Counted from the stretch's first letter, positions 8,932-19,806 are shown. The stretch: DNA of 64,000 bases from Tissierellia bacterium (GCA_012735245.1 JAAYHU010000137.1:1-64000); one strand, 5' to 3'. Made by a program: numbers and translations. The notes: a model not told the origin generated them from the sequence alone.

Positions 8932-10746
8932 ATGGAGAAAATTAAACAAGAGAATATAAGAAACTTTTCCATCATAGCACATATAGACCATGGGAAATCG
9001 ACCTTAGCCGATAGATTAATAGAAAAGACTGGCATGTTAACTTCAAGGGAAATGCAAGAACAGGTATTAGATAATATGGAATTGGAAAGGGAAAGAGGCA
9101 TTACTATAAAGTTAAAGGCTGTTAGACTAGTATATAAGGCAAAGGACGGTAATGAATATATTTTAAACCTTATAGATACCCCAGGACATGTGGATTTTAC
9201 ATATGAAGTGTCTAGATCCTTAGCAGCCTGTGAAGGTGCAATTTTAGTAGTAGATTCTACTCAAGGAATTGAGGCACAAACCTTAGCCAATGTATATTTG
9301 GCCTTAGACGAAGATTTGGAGATTGTCCCTGTTATAAATAAAATAGACTTGCCTAGTGCAAGACCTGATGAAGTCAAAAAAGAAATAGAAGACATAATAG
9401 GTATAGATTGTGAAAACGCACCCCTCATATCTGCCAAAGATGGATTAAATATTGAAGATGTTTTAGAAGCTATAGTAAAATATGTGCCTGCTCCAAAGGG
9501 AGATCCAAAGGCCCCATTGAAGGCATTAATATTTGACTCCTATTATGATAGCTATAAGGGTGTAGTTTGTTATGTAAGGATTTTTGAAGGTACTTTAAAA
9601 CCTGGTATGGAAATTAAAATCATGTCAACAGGTAAAACCTATGAAGTGCAAGAAGTAGGTATAAATACATCAAAGCACGTATCAGTAGATAAGTTAGAAG
9701 CAGGAGATGTTGGTTATGTAACTGCCAGCATAAAAAATGTGAAGGACGCCAGAGTCGGGGATACTATTACAGATAAAAACAATCCCACAAAGGAAGCCCT
9801 GCCAGGTTACAAAAAAGTAGTGCCTATGGTCTACTGTGGAATCTATCCTGCTGAAGGTGAAGATTTTAACTCCGTTAGAGAAGCCTTAGAAAAACTGCAG
9901 GTAAATGATGCTTCCTTAGTATTTGAACCTGAAACGTCTGCAGCCTTAGGTTTTGGATTTAGGTGTGGATTTTTAGGCTTACTGCACATGGAAATTGTCC
10001 AGGAAAGGCTGGAAAGAGAGTTTGACTTAAACATAGTTACTACAGCTCCATCTGTAATCTATAGGGTGACGAAAACTACTGGTGAAGTATTGGAAATACA
10101 GAACCCATCTAATCTTCCTCCAGCTACAGAAATAGCTTCAATGCAAGAGCCTATAGTTACAGCTAATATAATGACACCTTCAGATTATGTAGGTGCAATA
10201 ATGGAATTATGCCAAAACAAAAGAGGCAAGTTTTTAAATATGGAATATTTGGAGGAAAAAAGGGTTGTCCTACATTATGAAATGCCTTTAAACGAAGTTA
10301 TTTACGATTTCTTTGATGCTCTAAAATCAAAGACTAGGGGATATGCTTCTCTTGACTATGAATTAAAAGGTTATGAGGAATCAGAACTGGTTAAATTAGA
10401 TATTCTAATAAATGGAGAATTGGTAGATGCCTTTTCTCTAATAGTTCACAAGGATAAGGCCTACGAGCGAGGTAGAAGTATAGCAGAGAGGTTGAAAGAT
10501 GTGATACCGAGACACCAATTTGCAATACCTATACAGGCAGCCATTGGTTCAAAAATAATTGCAAGGGAGACCATAAGGGCTCTGAGAAAAGATGTTTTGG
10601 CAAAATGTTATGGTGGAGATATCACAAGGAAGAAAAAATTATTAGAAAAACAAAAAGAAGGAAAGAAGAGGATGAGGCAAATTGGTTCCGTGGAAGTTCC
10701 ACAGGAGGCCTTCCTAACAGTACTGAAATATGATGAAAATAAATGA
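8932..10746 (+). CDS. lepA: Elongation factor 4 (LepA)
   Basis: This 604-residue translational GTPase acts on stalled or mis-translocated ribosomes. The G domain shows AHIDHGKST (G1), DTPGHVDF (G3), NKIDLP (G4) and SAKDG (G5). Domain II and the EF-G-like domains follow, with [14 protein letters not shown], and the LepA-specific C-terminal domain is marked by [15 protein letters not shown] and [17 protein letters not shown]. An AAGGAGG site lies just before ATG 8932; the frame is open 11 codons further upstream, but that start lies over the promoter. A short hairpin separates it from hemW. Confidence 0.97.
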   Translation: MEKIKQENIRNFSIIAHIDHGKSTLADRLIEKTGMLTSREMQEQVLDNMELERERGITIKLKAVRLVYKAKDGNEYILNLIDTPGHVDFTYEVSRSLAACEGAILVVDSTQGIEAQTLANVYLALDEDLEIVPVINKIDLPSARPDEVKKEIEDIIGIDCENAPLISAKDGLNIEDVLEAIVKYVPAPKGDPKAPLKALIFDSYYDSYKGVVCYVRIFEGTLKPGMEIKIMSTGKTYEVQEVGINTSKHVSVDKLEAGDVGYVTASIKNVKDARVGDTITDKNNPTKEALPGYKKVVPMVYCGIYPAEGEDFNSVREALEKLQVNDASLVFEPETSAALGFGFRCGFLGLLHMEIVQERLEREFDLNIVTTAPSVIYRVTKTTGEVLEIQNPSNLPPATEIASMQEPIVTANIMTPSDYVGAIMELCQNKRGKFLNMEYLEEKRVVLHYEMPLNEVIYDFFDALKSKTRGYASLDYELKGYEESELVKLDILINGELVDAFSLIVHKDKAYERGRSIAERLKDVIPRHQFAIPIQAAIGSKIIARETIRALRKDVLAKCYGGDITRKKKLLEKQKEGKKRMRQIGSVEVPQEAFLTVLKYDENK

Positions 10747-10749
10747 TTT

Positions 10750-10774
10750 AGGAACGACCTATCGTTCCTATTTT
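10750..10774 (+). terminator. Terminator or attenuator between lepA and hemW
   Basis: An 8-bp stem, AGGAACGA / TCGTTCCT, with a CCTA loop and then ATTTT. The short T run suggests partial read-through into hemW, which has no clear promoter of its own. Confidence 0.6.
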
Positions 10775-10789
10775 CATATGGAGGATAAA

Positions 10790-11926
10790 ATGAAAGAGAT
10801 ATCGATTTATATTCATATTCCTTTTTGTATAAGGAAATGCTATTATTGTGATTTTACTTCTTTTTCAAATCTGAATGAGAAAATCCCCCTATATATGAAT
10901 AGCCTAAAAACTGAACTAGAATTATATAGGGAAAAATTACTTGCCTATTCCATAAAAACCATATTCATTGGAGGAGGTACTCCTTCAGCCATAGAGGGAA
11001 GATATATCTATGATTTACTTGTTCATTTATATAAGAATTTTAACCTATCTAAAGATATGGAGATAACCATAGAAGTTAATCCAGGAACCATAGACAAGGA
11101 AAAAGCTAAAATATATAAAGAGGCAGGCATAAATAGAGTAAGTATTGGGGTCCAGACCTTTAATAATAGGCTATTAAAGTCCATTGGCAGAATCCATGAA
11201 GTGGAGCAAATCTATGAAAGTTATAAATTATTAAGGAAAGAAAAGATAGAAAATATAAACATGGATTTAATATTTGGCCTACCTAATCAGACCTTAGAAG
11301 ACGTACTATTTTCCATAGAAGAAGCCATAAGGCTAGGAGTGGAACATATATCCCACTATAGCCTTATTCTAGAAGAAGGGACCCAATTTTATAATCTCAA
11401 TAAAAAGGGGAAACTAAATTTGCCAGATGAAGATGAAGAAAGGCTAATGTACCATAAAGCCACTGAATATTTAGTAGAAAAAGGGTATAGTCACTACGAA
11501 ATATCAAATTATGCCTTACCTGGATTTGAATGTAGGCATAATTTAGTTTATTGGGACTTACTTCCCTATCTAGGTATAGGCTTAGGAAGTCATTCATATA
11601 TGGAAAATAAGAGGTTTTTTAATACTTCTAATATCTTAGATTATATTGAAAAACTAGGCTCAAAACTTTTACCCATAGAAGGAGAAGAAATTATTAATAA
11701 GTCTACAGAAATTGAAGAATATTGTATCTTAGGCCTAAGAAAAATAAAAGGTATTGATAAAAATGAATTTAAAAAGCGATTCAATGTGGAAATAGAAGAT
11801 ATATATGGGGATGTTATAAATAAACATATTAAAAACGGATTAATAATAGATGATGGAAGAAGTATCATGTTGACAAAAAAAGGCTTAGACCTATCTAATT
11901 TAGTGGAAGTGGATTTTCTTAAATAA
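10790..11926 (+). CDS. hemW: HemW-like radical SAM protein (heme chaperone family)
   Basis: This 378-residue radical SAM protein has the cluster motif CIRKCYYCDF near the N-terminus and the GGGTPS motif that binds S-adenosylmethionine, followed by EVNPGTID, GVQTFNNRLLKSIGR and NMDLIFGLPNQT. The spacing CxxxCxxCDF is that of HemW, a heme-binding chaperone formerly annotated as an oxygen-independent coproporphyrinogen oxidase. ATG 10790 follows GGAGG; the upstream in-frame ATGs fall inside the end of lepA and the hairpin. The lepA-hemW-hrcA order is common in Firmicutes. Confidence 0.9.
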   Translation: MKEISIYIHIPFCIRKCYYCDFTSFSNLNEKIPLYMNSLKTELELYREKLLAYSIKTIFIGGGTPSAIEGRYIYDLLVHLYKNFNLSKDMEITIEVNPGTIDKEKAKIYKEAGINRVSIGVQTFNNRLLKSIGRIHEVEQIYESYKLLRKEKIENINMDLIFGLPNQTLEDVLFSIEEAIRLGVEHISHYSLILEEGTQFYNLNKKGKLNLPDEDEERLMYHKATEYLVEKGYSHYEISNYALPGFECRHNLVYWDLLPYLGIGLGSHSYMENKRFFNTSNILDYIEKLGSKLLPIEGEEIINKSTEIEEYCILGLRKIKGIDKNEFKKRFNVEIEDIYGDVINKHIKNGLIIDDGRSIMLTKKGLDLSNLVEVDFLK

Positions 11927-11948
11927 TTGAAAATTTTAGTAAAAAGTA

Positions 11949-11977
11949 TTGACAAAATTTATAAGTAATGGTAACTT
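11949..11977 (+). promoter_or_regulatory. Promoter of the hrcA-grpE-dnaK operon
   Basis: TTGACA, 17 bases, TAACTT, directly upstream of the CIRCE operator. A repressor bound at CIRCE would cover the transcription start. Confidence 0.75.
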
Positions 11978-11990
11978 TAAATCAGAAGGA

Positions 11991-12017
11991 TTAGCACTCA
12001 ACGAGATAGAGTGCTAA
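11991..12017 (+). promoter_or_regulatory. CIRCE operator for HrcA
   Basis: A perfect TTAGCACTC-N9-GAGTGCTAA inverted repeat, the binding site of the HrcA repressor, located between promoter and hrcA start. It implies autoregulated heat-shock control of the whole operon. Confidence 0.97.
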
Positions 12018-12052
12018 CAATTAATCTAGTGTAGTTTTTTTGAGGTGATGGT

Positions 12053-13105
12053 ATGCTAGATGAGAGAAAGCTGAAGATCCTTTATGCCATAATCAATTCC
12101 TATATATTAAGTGCAGAGCCAATTGGGTCAAGGACCATTACTAAGCAATACGATTTAGGAATTAGTTCTGCCACCGTTAGAAATGAGATGTCTGATTTAG
12201 AGGATTTGGGATATTTAAACAAACCCCATTCATCTGCCGGTAGGGTTCCTTCGGATAAGGCATATAGGTTATATGTAGACCAATTATTAAAGATGATAAA
12301 ACCTAAAATAGATTATGATAGGAAAGAGGAAATTAAGAAAGCATTATTAAAAGAAGCAAGGGAAATAGACCAACTGTTGCAAAATTCCGCTAAGATCCTA
12401 TCTGCTATAACTAGTTATACTGCCCTTGCAGTATCACCTAAGATGATGGGGGCAAGAATTAAGCTTATTCAATTGGTTCCCATAGATGAATTTCAGGTTC
12501 TCTTGACTATTGTCAGTGATACAGGGGTAGTAAAAAATTCTATTTTTAGGTTGGATATTGGCGTATATGAGGACCAGATAAATACCATATCTAATATGTT
12601 GAACCATAAATTAAAAGGCCTACCTATTGATAAGGTTAACGATGACTTAGCCAATGAAATTATGATGGAAATCTATGAGTATAAGAATGTCATAGATGAG
12701 ATAATTCCAATAATAAGCAAATCCTTAGAGGATGTACAAGATGTGGATATTTATGCAGATGGCATAACTAAAATCTTAGACTTACCCGAGTATAAGGATT
12801 TAGAGAAGGCAAAAACTTTCATTTCCTTTATAGAAGATAAGGATACGATTATAGAATTACTGTTAAACAATTCCTTAACTCAAGATATTGAAATTTCAAT
12901 AGGTAGCGAAAATATCTATGATCCAATTAAAGATTGTAGTCTAATAACTGCCAACTATAGGTTAGGTGATAGGGTTGTAGGGAAAGTTGGGGTTATCGGC
13001 CCTACTAGGATGGACTATTATAATGTAATTAAAAATCTCTACCTTGTTTCATTAAATATATCTGAAATAATTGATATGTTATTAGGTAGAAGGGATAGTA
13101 TCTAA
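12053..13105 (+). CDS. hrcA: Heat-inducible transcription repressor HrcA
   Basis: This 350-residue repressor binds CIRCE and is held active by GroEL. The N-terminal winged helix is clear: LDERKLKILYAII, PIGSRTI, SSATVRNEMSDLEDLGYL, and the HSSAGRVPSDKAYR segment. The remainder is the dimerisation and GAF-like domain. A GAGGTGATGGT ribosome site precedes the ATG. It is the first gene of the chaperone operon and sits 35 bases after its own operator. Confidence 0.97.
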   Translation: MLDERKLKILYAIINSYILSAEPIGSRTITKQYDLGISSATVRNEMSDLEDLGYLNKPHSSAGRVPSDKAYRLYVDQLLKMIKPKIDYDRKEEIKKALLKEAREIDQLLQNSAKILSAITSYTALAVSPKMMGARIKLIQLVPIDEFQVLLTIVSDTGVVKNSIFRLDIGVYEDQINTISNMLNHKLKGLPIDKVNDDLANEIMMEIYEYKNVIDEIIPIISKSLEDVQDVDIYADGITKILDLPEYKDLEKAKTFISFIEDKDTIIELLLNNSLTQDIEISIGSENIYDPIKDCSLITANYRLGDRVVGKVGVIGPTRMDYYNVIKNLYLVSLNISEIIDMLLGRRDSI

Positions 13106-13132
13106 AATTTTTTTACTAAGGAGTGTGATTTA

Positions 13133-13666
13133 ATGCTGGAGGGAAACGGAGCAAATAAAGAAGTAGAGGATATGCAGGAAAAGGAAAATGAAATTCCTGT
13201 TGAAGAAAATATTGAAGAAACAATTGAAGATAGGGATGACAAGGATAAGGAAATTGAAGAATTAAACAATAGGTTATTAAGGCTTCAGGCTGATTTTATT
13301 AATTATAGGAAAAGGGCAGAAAAAGAGAGAGAAAGTACCATAAACTATGCCATAGAGCCTTTTGTTTCCAGCCTATTACCTATTATAGATAATTTTGAAA
13401 GGGCCTTAGAATCTGAAACGAATAAAGAAGACAATTTCTATAAAGGTGTAGAAATGATTTATGGTCAATTGATGAAGGCCTTAAAAGATAATGGGGTTGA
13501 AGAGATTGTTGCTTTAAATGAAGATTTTGATCCAAACTATCATCATGCTGTATTTATGGAAGAGACTGATGAATATGAATCTGGCAAGGTAATAGAAGTC
13601 TTACAAAAAGGATATATATTTAAAGACAAAGTCATAAGACCATCAATGGTAAAAGTTGCAAAATAA
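13133..13666 (+). CDS. grpE: Nucleotide exchange factor GrpE
   Basis: This 177-residue co-chaperone speeds ADP release from DnaK. It has a long acidic and coiled N-terminal region (about 1-70) and a conserved core, ADFINYRKRAEKER, LPIIDNFERAL, GVEMIYGQL, with the end segment GYIFKDKVIRPSMVKVAK. AAGGAGTG precedes the ATG. It lies 27 bases after hrcA and 22 before dnaK. Confidence 0.96.
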   Translation: MLEGNGANKEVEDMQEKENEIPVEENIEETIEDRDDKDKEIEELNNRLLRLQADFINYRKRAEKERESTINYAIEPFVSSLLPIIDNFERALESETNKEDNFYKGVEMIYGQLMKALKDNGVEEIVALNEDFDPNYHHAVFMEETDEYESGKVIEVLQKGYIFKDKVIRPSMVKVAK

Positions 13667-13688
13667 GAACTATTAGGGAGGTATATTT

Positions 13689-15503
13689 ATGGGAAAAATA
13701 ATTGGAATTGACTTAGGTACAACAAACTCATGTGTAGCAGTTATGGAAGGTGGAGAACCTATTATAATACCAAATATTGAAGGAAATAGGACTACACCAT
13801 CTATTGTTGCTTTTACAAAAGATGGAGAAAGGCTAGTTGGTGAAACTGCAAAAAGGCAGGCTATTACAAATCCTGACAGAACTATAATTTCTATTAAAAG
13901 AAAAATGGGAACAGATTATAAAGTTGATATAGATGGTAAAAAATATACTCCTGAAGAAATTTCAGCCATGATTTTACAAAAAATAAAAGCTGATGTGGAA
14001 GACTACTTAGGCGAACCTGTAACTGAAGCTGTAATTACAGTTCCTGCATATTTTACAGACAGTCAAAGACAAGCAACAAAGAATGCAGGAAGGATTGCAG
14101 GCCTAGAAGTAAAAAGAATTATTAACGAACCAACAGCTGCAGCCTTAGCTTATGGTATGGACAAAGAACAAGGTCAAAAGAAGATCATGGTATTTGACCT
14201 TGGTGGTGGTACCTTTGATGTTTCCATCTTGGAAATTGGCGATGGAGTATATGAAGTATTGGCTACCCGTGGCAACAATCATCTTGGTGGAGATGACTTT
14301 GATGAAAGAATAGTAGACTATATAGCCAGTGAGTTTAAAAAGGAACATGGTGTTGATTTAAAGCAGGATAAAATGTCTTTGCAAAGATTGAAGGAAGCTG
14401 CTGAAAAGGCGAAAAAGGAATTATCATCTACCATGTCCACAAATATTAACCTGCCCTTTATAACAGCCACACAAGCAGGCCCCTTACATTTAAATATGGA
14501 TATAACTAGGGCAAAATTCAATGAGTTAACAGCGGATCTAGTTGAAAAAACCTTAGAGCCAGTTAGAGATGCCTTAAAAGATGCAGGATTAAAAGCATCA
14601 GATATAGAAAAGGTTATTTTAGTTGGAGGTTCAACTAGAATACCAGCTGTACAGGAAGCAGTTAAGAACTTAATTGGTAAAGAACCTCAAAAAGATATAA
14701 ATCCCGATGAATGTGTAGCCTTAGGTGCAGCTATTCAAGGGGGAGTCTTGGCAGGAGAAGTAAAAGACTTGCTATTATTAGATGTTACGCCCTTGTCCTT
14801 AGGTATTGAAACCTTAGGTGGAGTAACTACTAGGTTAATTGAGAGAAATACTACTATACCGACTAGAAAGAGTCAAATTTTTACAACTGCTTCAGACAAT
14901 CAAACTGCTGTAGACATACATGTAGTCCAAGGCGAAAGGCAAATGGCTGCTGACAATACTACCTTAGGCAGATTCCAATTAACAGGTATACCACCAGCCC
15001 CAAGAGGAGTACCACAAATTGAAGTAACCTTTGATATAGATGCCAATGGTATAGTAAATGTAAGTGCAAAGGATTTAGGTACAGGTAGAGAACAAAGTAT
15101 AACCATTACAGCCTCAACAAAGCTGTCTGAGGAAGAAATAGAAAAAAAGATAAAAGAAGCAGAAATGTATGCTGAAGAAGATAGGAAGAAAAAGGAAAGG
15201 ATAGAAATTAGAAATAACGCTGACTCCTTGGTTTATCAAACTGAAAAAACTTTAAAGGAATTAAAGGACAAAATAACCGATGATGAAAAGTCACAAGTAG
15301 AAGAAAAATTAAATGAATTAAAGAAAGCCTTAGAAGGTGAAGATTACGACGAGATCAAGAAGAAAACAGAAGAATTAACTGAAAGCTTCTATAAGATTTC
15401 TCAAAAGATATATCAGCAACAAGCAAATCAAGGGACAACATCAGATGGAAAAGATGATGACGATGTAGTCGATGCTGACTACGAAGTTGTAGATGAAGAT
15501 TAA
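13689..15503 (+). CDS. dnaK: Chaperone DnaK (Hsp70)
   Basis: At 604 residues this is a standard bacterial Hsp70. The ATPase domain has [14 protein letters not shown] at the start, [17 protein letters not shown], the [12 protein letters not shown] phosphate motif and [13 protein letters not shown]. The substrate-binding domain follows from about 385 ([15 protein letters not shown]), and the tail is acidic ([16 protein letters not shown]). It refolds and protects proteins with GrpE and DnaJ. It is preceded by GGGAGG and followed by a long AT-rich hairpin. Confidence 0.98.
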   Translation: MGKIIGIDLGTTNSCVAVMEGGEPIIIPNIEGNRTTPSIVAFTKDGERLVGETAKRQAITNPDRTIISIKRKMGTDYKVDIDGKKYTPEEISAMILQKIKADVEDYLGEPVTEAVITVPAYFTDSQRQATKNAGRIAGLEVKRIINEPTAAALAYGMDKEQGQKKIMVFDLGGGTFDVSILEIGDGVYEVLATRGNNHLGGDDFDERIVDYIASEFKKEHGVDLKQDKMSLQRLKEAAEKAKKELSSTMSTNINLPFITATQAGPLHLNMDITRAKFNELTADLVEKTLEPVRDALKDAGLKASDIEKVILVGGSTRIPAVQEAVKNLIGKEPQKDINPDECVALGAAIQGGVLAGEVKDLLLLDVTPLSLGIETLGGVTTRLIERNTTIPTRKSQIFTTASDNQTAVDIHVVQGERQMAADNTTLGRFQLTGIPPAPRGVPQIEVTFDIDANGIVNVSAKDLGTGREQSITITASTKLSEEEIEKKIKEAEMYAEEDRKKKERIEIRNNADSLVYQTEKTLKELKDKITDDEKSQVEEKLNELKKALEGEDYDEIKKKTEELTESFYKISQKIYQQQANQGTTSDGKDDDDVVDADYEVVDED

Positions 15504-15513
15504 TAATTCTTTT

Positions 15514-15547
15514 CAATTAAGCTAAATCATTTGATTTAGCTTAATTG
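15514..15547 (+). terminator. Long hairpin between dnaK and dnaJ
   Basis: A perfect 16-bp inverted repeat (15514-15529 with 15532-15547) containing TTAAGCTAAATCA. The stem is AT-rich and the following T run is short, so it could be a weak terminator or an mRNA processing/stabilising hairpin that reduces dnaJ expression relative to dnaK. Confidence 0.6.
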
Positions 15548-15558
15548 TTTGATATAAT
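15531..15558 (+). promoter_or_regulatory. Possible internal promoter for dnaJ
   Basis: TTGATT, 16 bases, TATAAT. The -35 element lies in the right arm of the dnaK-dnaJ hairpin. It would give dnaJ a CIRCE-independent basal supply. Confidence 0.5.
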
Positions 15559-15590
15559 AGTTATAGTTTATAAAAAGGTTGGTGAAAGGA

Positions 15591-16718
15591 TTGGCAAAGA
15601 GGGATTACTATGAAGTTTTAGGTGTAGCAAAAGATGCAACAGAAGCTGAAATAAAAAGAGCATATAGACAGCTAGCCAAGAAATATCATCCTGATTTAAA
15701 TCCAGATAATAAAGAAGAAGCAGAAACAAAATTTAAAGAAATATCGGAAGCCTACGAAGTTTTATCTAATCCTGAAAAAAGAGCTAATTACGATAGATTT
15801 GGCCATGCAGGAGTAGACCCTCAAAATGGTGGATCCTACAGCTATGACTTTGGTGGCTTTGGAGATATCTTTGATGATATATTCGACTTTTTTGGTGGCG
15901 GATTTACCAGTAGCAGAAGAAGGCAAGGACCTGTCAGAGGTGCAGATCTAAGATATGACTTAACCCTCGAATTTAGAGAAGCAGTCTTTGGTACAGAAAA
16001 GGAAATACAGATTAGGAGGACTGAAAACTGTACTACTTGCCATGGAACTGGTGCTAAGCCAGGGACAGGAAAAACAACTTGTCCTACCTGTAATGGTTTA
16101 GGGGAAGTTAGGTATGCCCAAAGAACCCCCTTTGGTCAATTTGTAAGGACTTCCACCTGTAATACATGCGGTGGAACTGGTGAGGTAATTAGAGAAAAGT
16201 GTAATACTTGTGACGGTGTAGGTAAAGTAATAAAGACTAGAAAAATCAAGGTAAAGATTCCAGCAGGCGTTGATACAGGCTCTATTATACCTGTGAAGGG
16301 AGAAGGAGAGGCCGGAGATAGGGGAGGACCCAATGGAGATTTGTATGTTTATATAAATGTTTTAGAAGATAATATATTCAAACGTTCAGGGAATAATATT
16401 TATGTAAATATTCCCATTTCCTTTACTGAAGCTGCCTTAGGAGCAGAGATTGAAGTTCCAACCTTAGAGGGAGTTGAAAAATTCCATATTCCTGAGGGTA
16501 CTCAAACGGGAACAAAATTTAAGTTGAAGAATAAGGGTGTACCGAATCTTAAGAGCCATGGTAGAGGCGATTTATACTTTACTGTTGATGTGCAGGTTCC
16601 AACTAAATTGACAGAGAAACAAAAGCAACTCCTCAGGGAGTTTGCAGAGGAAATGGGAGATAGTTACAAAGAAAGTAAAAAAGGATTCTTTAGGAAAATG
16701 AGAGATGCCTTTAATTAA
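15591..16718 (+). CDS. dnaJ: Chaperone DnaJ (Hsp40)
   Basis: This 375-residue co-chaperone stimulates the DnaK ATPase. It has a J domain (about 1-70) with the HPD loop in YHPDLNPDN, a Gly/Phe-rich linker ([19 protein letters not shown]), four zinc-binding CxxCxGxG repeats ([32 protein letters not shown]) and C-terminal substrate-binding domains. The start is uncertain: TTG 15591 gives the usual [11 protein letters not shown] beginning, with GGTG six bases upstream. GTG 15582 or TTG 15579 would add three or four residues. Confidence 0.95.
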   Translation: MAKRDYYEVLGVAKDATEAEIKRAYRQLAKKYHPDLNPDNKEEAETKFKEISEAYEVLSNPEKRANYDRFGHAGVDPQNGGSYSYDFGGFGDIFDDIFDFFGGGFTSSRRRQGPVRGADLRYDLTLEFREAVFGTEKEIQIRRTENCTTCHGTGAKPGTGKTTCPTCNGLGEVRYAQRTPFGQFVRTSTCNTCGGTGEVIREKCNTCDGVGKVIKTRKIKVKIPAGVDTGSIIPVKGEGEAGDRGGPNGDLYVYINVLEDNIFKRSGNNIYVNIPISFTEAALGAEIEVPTLEGVEKFHIPEGTQTGTKFKLKNKGVPNLKSHGRGDLYFTVDVQVPTKLTEKQKQLLREFAEEMGDSYKESKKGFFRKMRDAFN

Positions 16719-16800
16719 CAATAAAATAACAATAATTATTTAATTTTTTTTCTTCTTTGGGTATAATTAACTTATACTTTATAAGATGGGAAGTGTAATT

Positions 16801-17733
16801 ATGAATTGGGCTGAGGTTCAAATAAAAACTACACCAGAATATGAGGAGCTAATTTCTAGTATTTTATATGATGTAGGGGCTTCAGGCTTAGCCATAGAAG
16901 ATCCTAGAGATATACTAGAATTATCTCAATCTCAAGAAAGTTGGACTATTATTGATCCGGATTTGATCAATGTAGAATCTGATGATATATTAATTAAAGC
17001 GTATTTTGCTGAAGCAGAGGACTTAGATTATAGGATTCAGGAAATAAAATATAGAATAAATAACAATCATGTTTTAAAGGAAGTTCAACCTGAAATAACT
17101 GTTACCATGGTAGATGATGAAGAATTTGCAGAAAATTGGAAAAAATATTATAAACCCACTAGAATTGGAGAAAGAATTATAATTAAACCTACTTGGGAAG
17201 ATTATACTCTTAAAGAAGATGATATATTAATAGAGCTAGACCCTGGTATGGCCTTTGGTACCGGAACCCATGAAACAACTATCTTATGCACTGAAGCCCT
17301 GGAAAGATTTGTAAGAGCAGGAGATATTGTTTACGATATTGGTTGTGGCAGTGGAATACTTAGTATAGTTGCTGCAAAACTAGGGGCTAAAAAAGTAGTA
17401 GCAGTAGACTTAGATGAAGTCTGTGTAAAGGTCTCAAATGACAATATTAAATTAAACCAAGTTGAAGATATTGTAGAAGTTAAAAAAGGCAATCTCTTAG
17501 ATGTGGTAGAAGGTAAGGCCAACATCATTGTGTCAAATATAATTGCTGAAATAATAGTAGAGATGGTAAAGGATTTAAAATACCATTTAGAGGCTAGGGG
17601 AACTTTTATTGCATCTGGTATTATTGAAGAAAAAATCCCTATGGTGGAAAAGAGCCTTATGGAAAATGGTTTTAAAATATTGGAAATAACTAAAAAGAAT
17701 GAATGGGCTATGATTATAGCTACTAATGATTAG
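16801..17733 (+). CDS. prmA: Ribosomal protein L11 methyltransferase
   Basis: This 310-residue SAM-dependent enzyme trimethylates L11. The N-terminal substrate domain (NWAEVQIKTTPEYEELIS) is followed by GMAFGTGTHETT and the SAM-binding YDIGCGSGILSIVAAKLGA, then IVSNIIAEII. GGGAAGTG stands about six bases before ATG 16801; the in-frame ATG at 16786 overlaps that site and is less likely. A TATAAT lies at 16762-16767 without a clear -35 element. It starts a chain prmA-rsmE-mtaB, the usual order after dnaJ. Confidence 0.95.
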   Translation: MNWAEVQIKTTPEYEELISSILYDVGASGLAIEDPRDILELSQSQESWTIIDPDLINVESDDILIKAYFAEAEDLDYRIQEIKYRINNNHVLKEVQPEITVTMVDDEEFAENWKKYYKPTRIGERIIIKPTWEDYTLKEDDILIELDPGMAFGTGTHETTILCTEALERFVRAGDIVYDIGCGSGILSIVAAKLGAKKVVAVDLDEVCVKVSNDNIKLNQVEDIVEVKKGNLLDVVEGKANIIVSNIIAEIIVEMVKDLKYHLEARGTFIASGIIEEKIPMVEKSLMENGFKILEITKKNEWAMIIATND

Positions 17734-17742
17734 GTGAAGAAA

Positions 17743-18483
17743 ATGCATAGGTTTTTTGCAAATAAAGATCAGTTAATGGAAAATGAAATCCTAATTACAG
17801 GTAAAGATGTTAAACATATAAAGGATGTTTTAAGATTAAATCCCAAGGATAAAATTGAAGTAGCAATAGAGGGATATATATATATTTGTGAAATAATTTC
17901 ATTAAAAAAGGATAAAATCTTAACTGGAATTATTGAAAAATACAAAGGTAGCAATGAATCTCCTATTCATATAGTTTTGTATCAGGGACTTGCCAAAGGG
18001 AATAAAATGGATACAATCATACAAAAATGTACAGAAATCGGAGTAAAGGACTTTTATCCCGTAGCATTAAAGAGGTCAGTAGTAAAGGTAAATGACATAA
18101 AAAGGGAGCAAAATAAAGTTGAGAGATGGAATACAATAGCAGAAGAAGCTGCAAAACAGAGTAAAAGGGATATTCTCCCAAAGGTTAATAAAATACTATC
18201 TTTCCCTGAAATGATAGAAGTACTAAAAGGAGAAAAGAATATAGTAGTTCCTTATGAGGAAGAGAAAAACAATTTCATAAAAGGTAACTTAAAACTAGAC
18301 GGGAATAAAATACATTTAATCATTGGACCTGAGGGAGGATTTGAAGCAGAAGAAATAGAGGCATTAAAGGCTATAGGAGCCAATATAGTAACCTTAGGGC
18401 CTAGAATACTTAGGACAGAAACTGCAGGAGCCGTTGCAGCAACTATCCTATTATATGAATTTGGAGATTTAGGAGTGATTTAA
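17743..18483 (+). CDS. rsmE: 16S rRNA m3U1498 methyltransferase
   Basis: This 246-residue SPOUT-family enzyme methylates U1498 of 16S rRNA. Diagnostic segments are MHRFFANKDQ at the start, ALKRSVVK, RWNTIAEEAAKQSKR and the C-terminal knot IHLIIGPEGGFEAEEIE with LGPRILRTETAGAVA. The AGGTGA at 17732-17737 acts as the ribosome site for ATG 17743, so the GTG at 17734 within it is rejected as start. Its stop shares a base with the mtaB start. Confidence 0.95.
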   Translation: MHRFFANKDQLMENEILITGKDVKHIKDVLRLNPKDKIEVAIEGYIYICEIISLKKDKILTGIIEKYKGSNESPIHIVLYQGLAKGNKMDTIIQKCTEIGVKDFYPVALKRSVVKVNDIKREQNKVERWNTIAEEAAKQSKRDILPKVNKILSFPEMIEVLKGEKNIVVPYEEEKNNFIKGNLKLDGNKIHLIIGPEGGFEAEEIEALKAIGANIVTLGPRILRTETAGAVAATILLYEFGDLGVI

Positions 18484-19787
18484 TGAATACAGTGGCCTTT
18501 TATACCCTAGGATGTAAAGTAAATCAATATGAAACAGAAGCTATGGAGGAATTGTTCGAAAAAAAGGGTTATAAAATTGTAAATGAAAATGATATTGCCG
18601 ATGTTTATGTAATAAATACTTGTACAGTTACAAACCTATCTGATAGGAAATCTAGACAATTTATTTCTAGGGCCAAGAAAAAGAATAAGGATGCCTTAAT
18701 TGCCGTAGTAGGCTGTTATTCTCAGGTTGCTCCAGAAGAAGTTTCTAAAATTGAAGGAGTAGACGTTATAATTGGAACTACAGATAGAAACAAAATAGTA
18801 GAATTATGTGAGAAAGCCAAGGTAAATAAAGAGAAAATCAATATTGTAAGAAATATAAAAACCCAAAAAGAATTTGAATCCATAAATATACAGGACATAA
18901 AATCTAAAACTAGGGCCTATATAAAAATACAGGATGGTTGTAACCAGTTTTGTTCCTATTGTATAATACCCTATGCTAGGGGGCCTATTAGAAGTAGGGA
19001 TCTAGATGATATAATAAAAGAAACTAGAAATTTAGCTGAGGCAGGATTTAAGGAAATAGTCCTTACAGGAATACATGTTGCATCTTATGGAAAGGACAAG
19101 AAGAATATTTCTTTAATAGAAGTCTTAGAAGAAGTTGGCAAGATAGATAAAATTGAAAGAATTAGACTTAGCTCCATAGAACCTACTTTAATAGATCATG
19201 AGTTTATGGAAAGGATTATAAAAATAGGAAAAGTATGTGACCATTTCCATTTATCCTTACAGTCTGGCTCTCCTACTGTTCTAAAGAGAATGAATAGAAA
19301 ATACACTCCTGAAGAATACAGGAATATAGTAAATATAATTAGACAATATATGCCAAATGCAGGAATAACAACAGATATAATAGTGGGATTTCCAGGAGAG
19401 ACAGATGAGGAATTTAAAGAAACCTATGACTTTGTTAGGGAAATTGGTTTTTCTAGGATCCATGTATTTAAGTATTCTCCTAGGCGAGGAACACCAGCAG
19501 CCAAATATGAAAACCAAGTAGATGGGAATGTGAAAAATATTAGATCAGAGAAATTAATCTCCTTAGGGGAAGAACTAATGAAGAGATTCAACTCTAATTT
19601 CATAGGCGCCACCTTATCCGTATTGTTTGAAGAAAAGAGCAAGAAGGATGAGGATTTAATGGAAGGCTATACTACAAACTACATTAGAGTTAAGGCAAAG
19701 AAGGATTTAAGCCTTATTGGAGAAATAGTTGATGTAAAAATCAAAGAAGGCAAAGATGACTACTTGGTAGGAGAAATAATTAACTAA
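18483..19787 (+). CDS. mtaB: tRNA (t6A37) methylthiotransferase MtaB
   Basis: This 434-residue radical SAM methylthiotransferase converts t6A37 to ms2t6A37 in tRNAs reading ANN codons. The N-terminal UPF0004 domain carries one iron-sulfur cluster (GCKVNQYETEAME, NTCTVTNLSDRKSRQ, VVGCYSQ). The radical SAM core has CNQFCSYCIIPYARG and the C-terminal part is a TRAM-type RNA-binding domain. The NQYE variant is typical of MtaB rather than MiaB. It is translationally coupled to rsmE through TAATG. Confidence 0.95.
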   Translation: MNTVAFYTLGCKVNQYETEAMEELFEKKGYKIVNENDIADVYVINTCTVTNLSDRKSRQFISRAKKKNKDALIAVVGCYSQVAPEEVSKIEGVDVIIGTTDRNKIVELCEKAKVNKEKINIVRNIKTQKEFESINIQDIKSKTRAYIKIQDGCNQFCSYCIIPYARGPIRSRDLDDIIKETRNLAEAGFKEIVLTGIHVASYGKDKKNISLIEVLEEVGKIDKIERIRLSSIEPTLIDHEFMERIIKIGKVCDHFHLSLQSGSPTVLKRMNRKYTPEEYRNIVNIIRQYMPNAGITTDIIVGFPGETDEEFKETYDFVREIGFSRIHVFKYSPRRGTPAAKYENQVDGNVKNIRSEKLISLGEELMKRFNSNFIGATLSVLFEEKSKKDEDLMEGYTTNYIRVKAKKDLSLIGEIVDVKIKEGKDDYLVGEIIN

Positions 19788-19806
19788 GGGTAAGGAGGTG
19801 GAAAGC

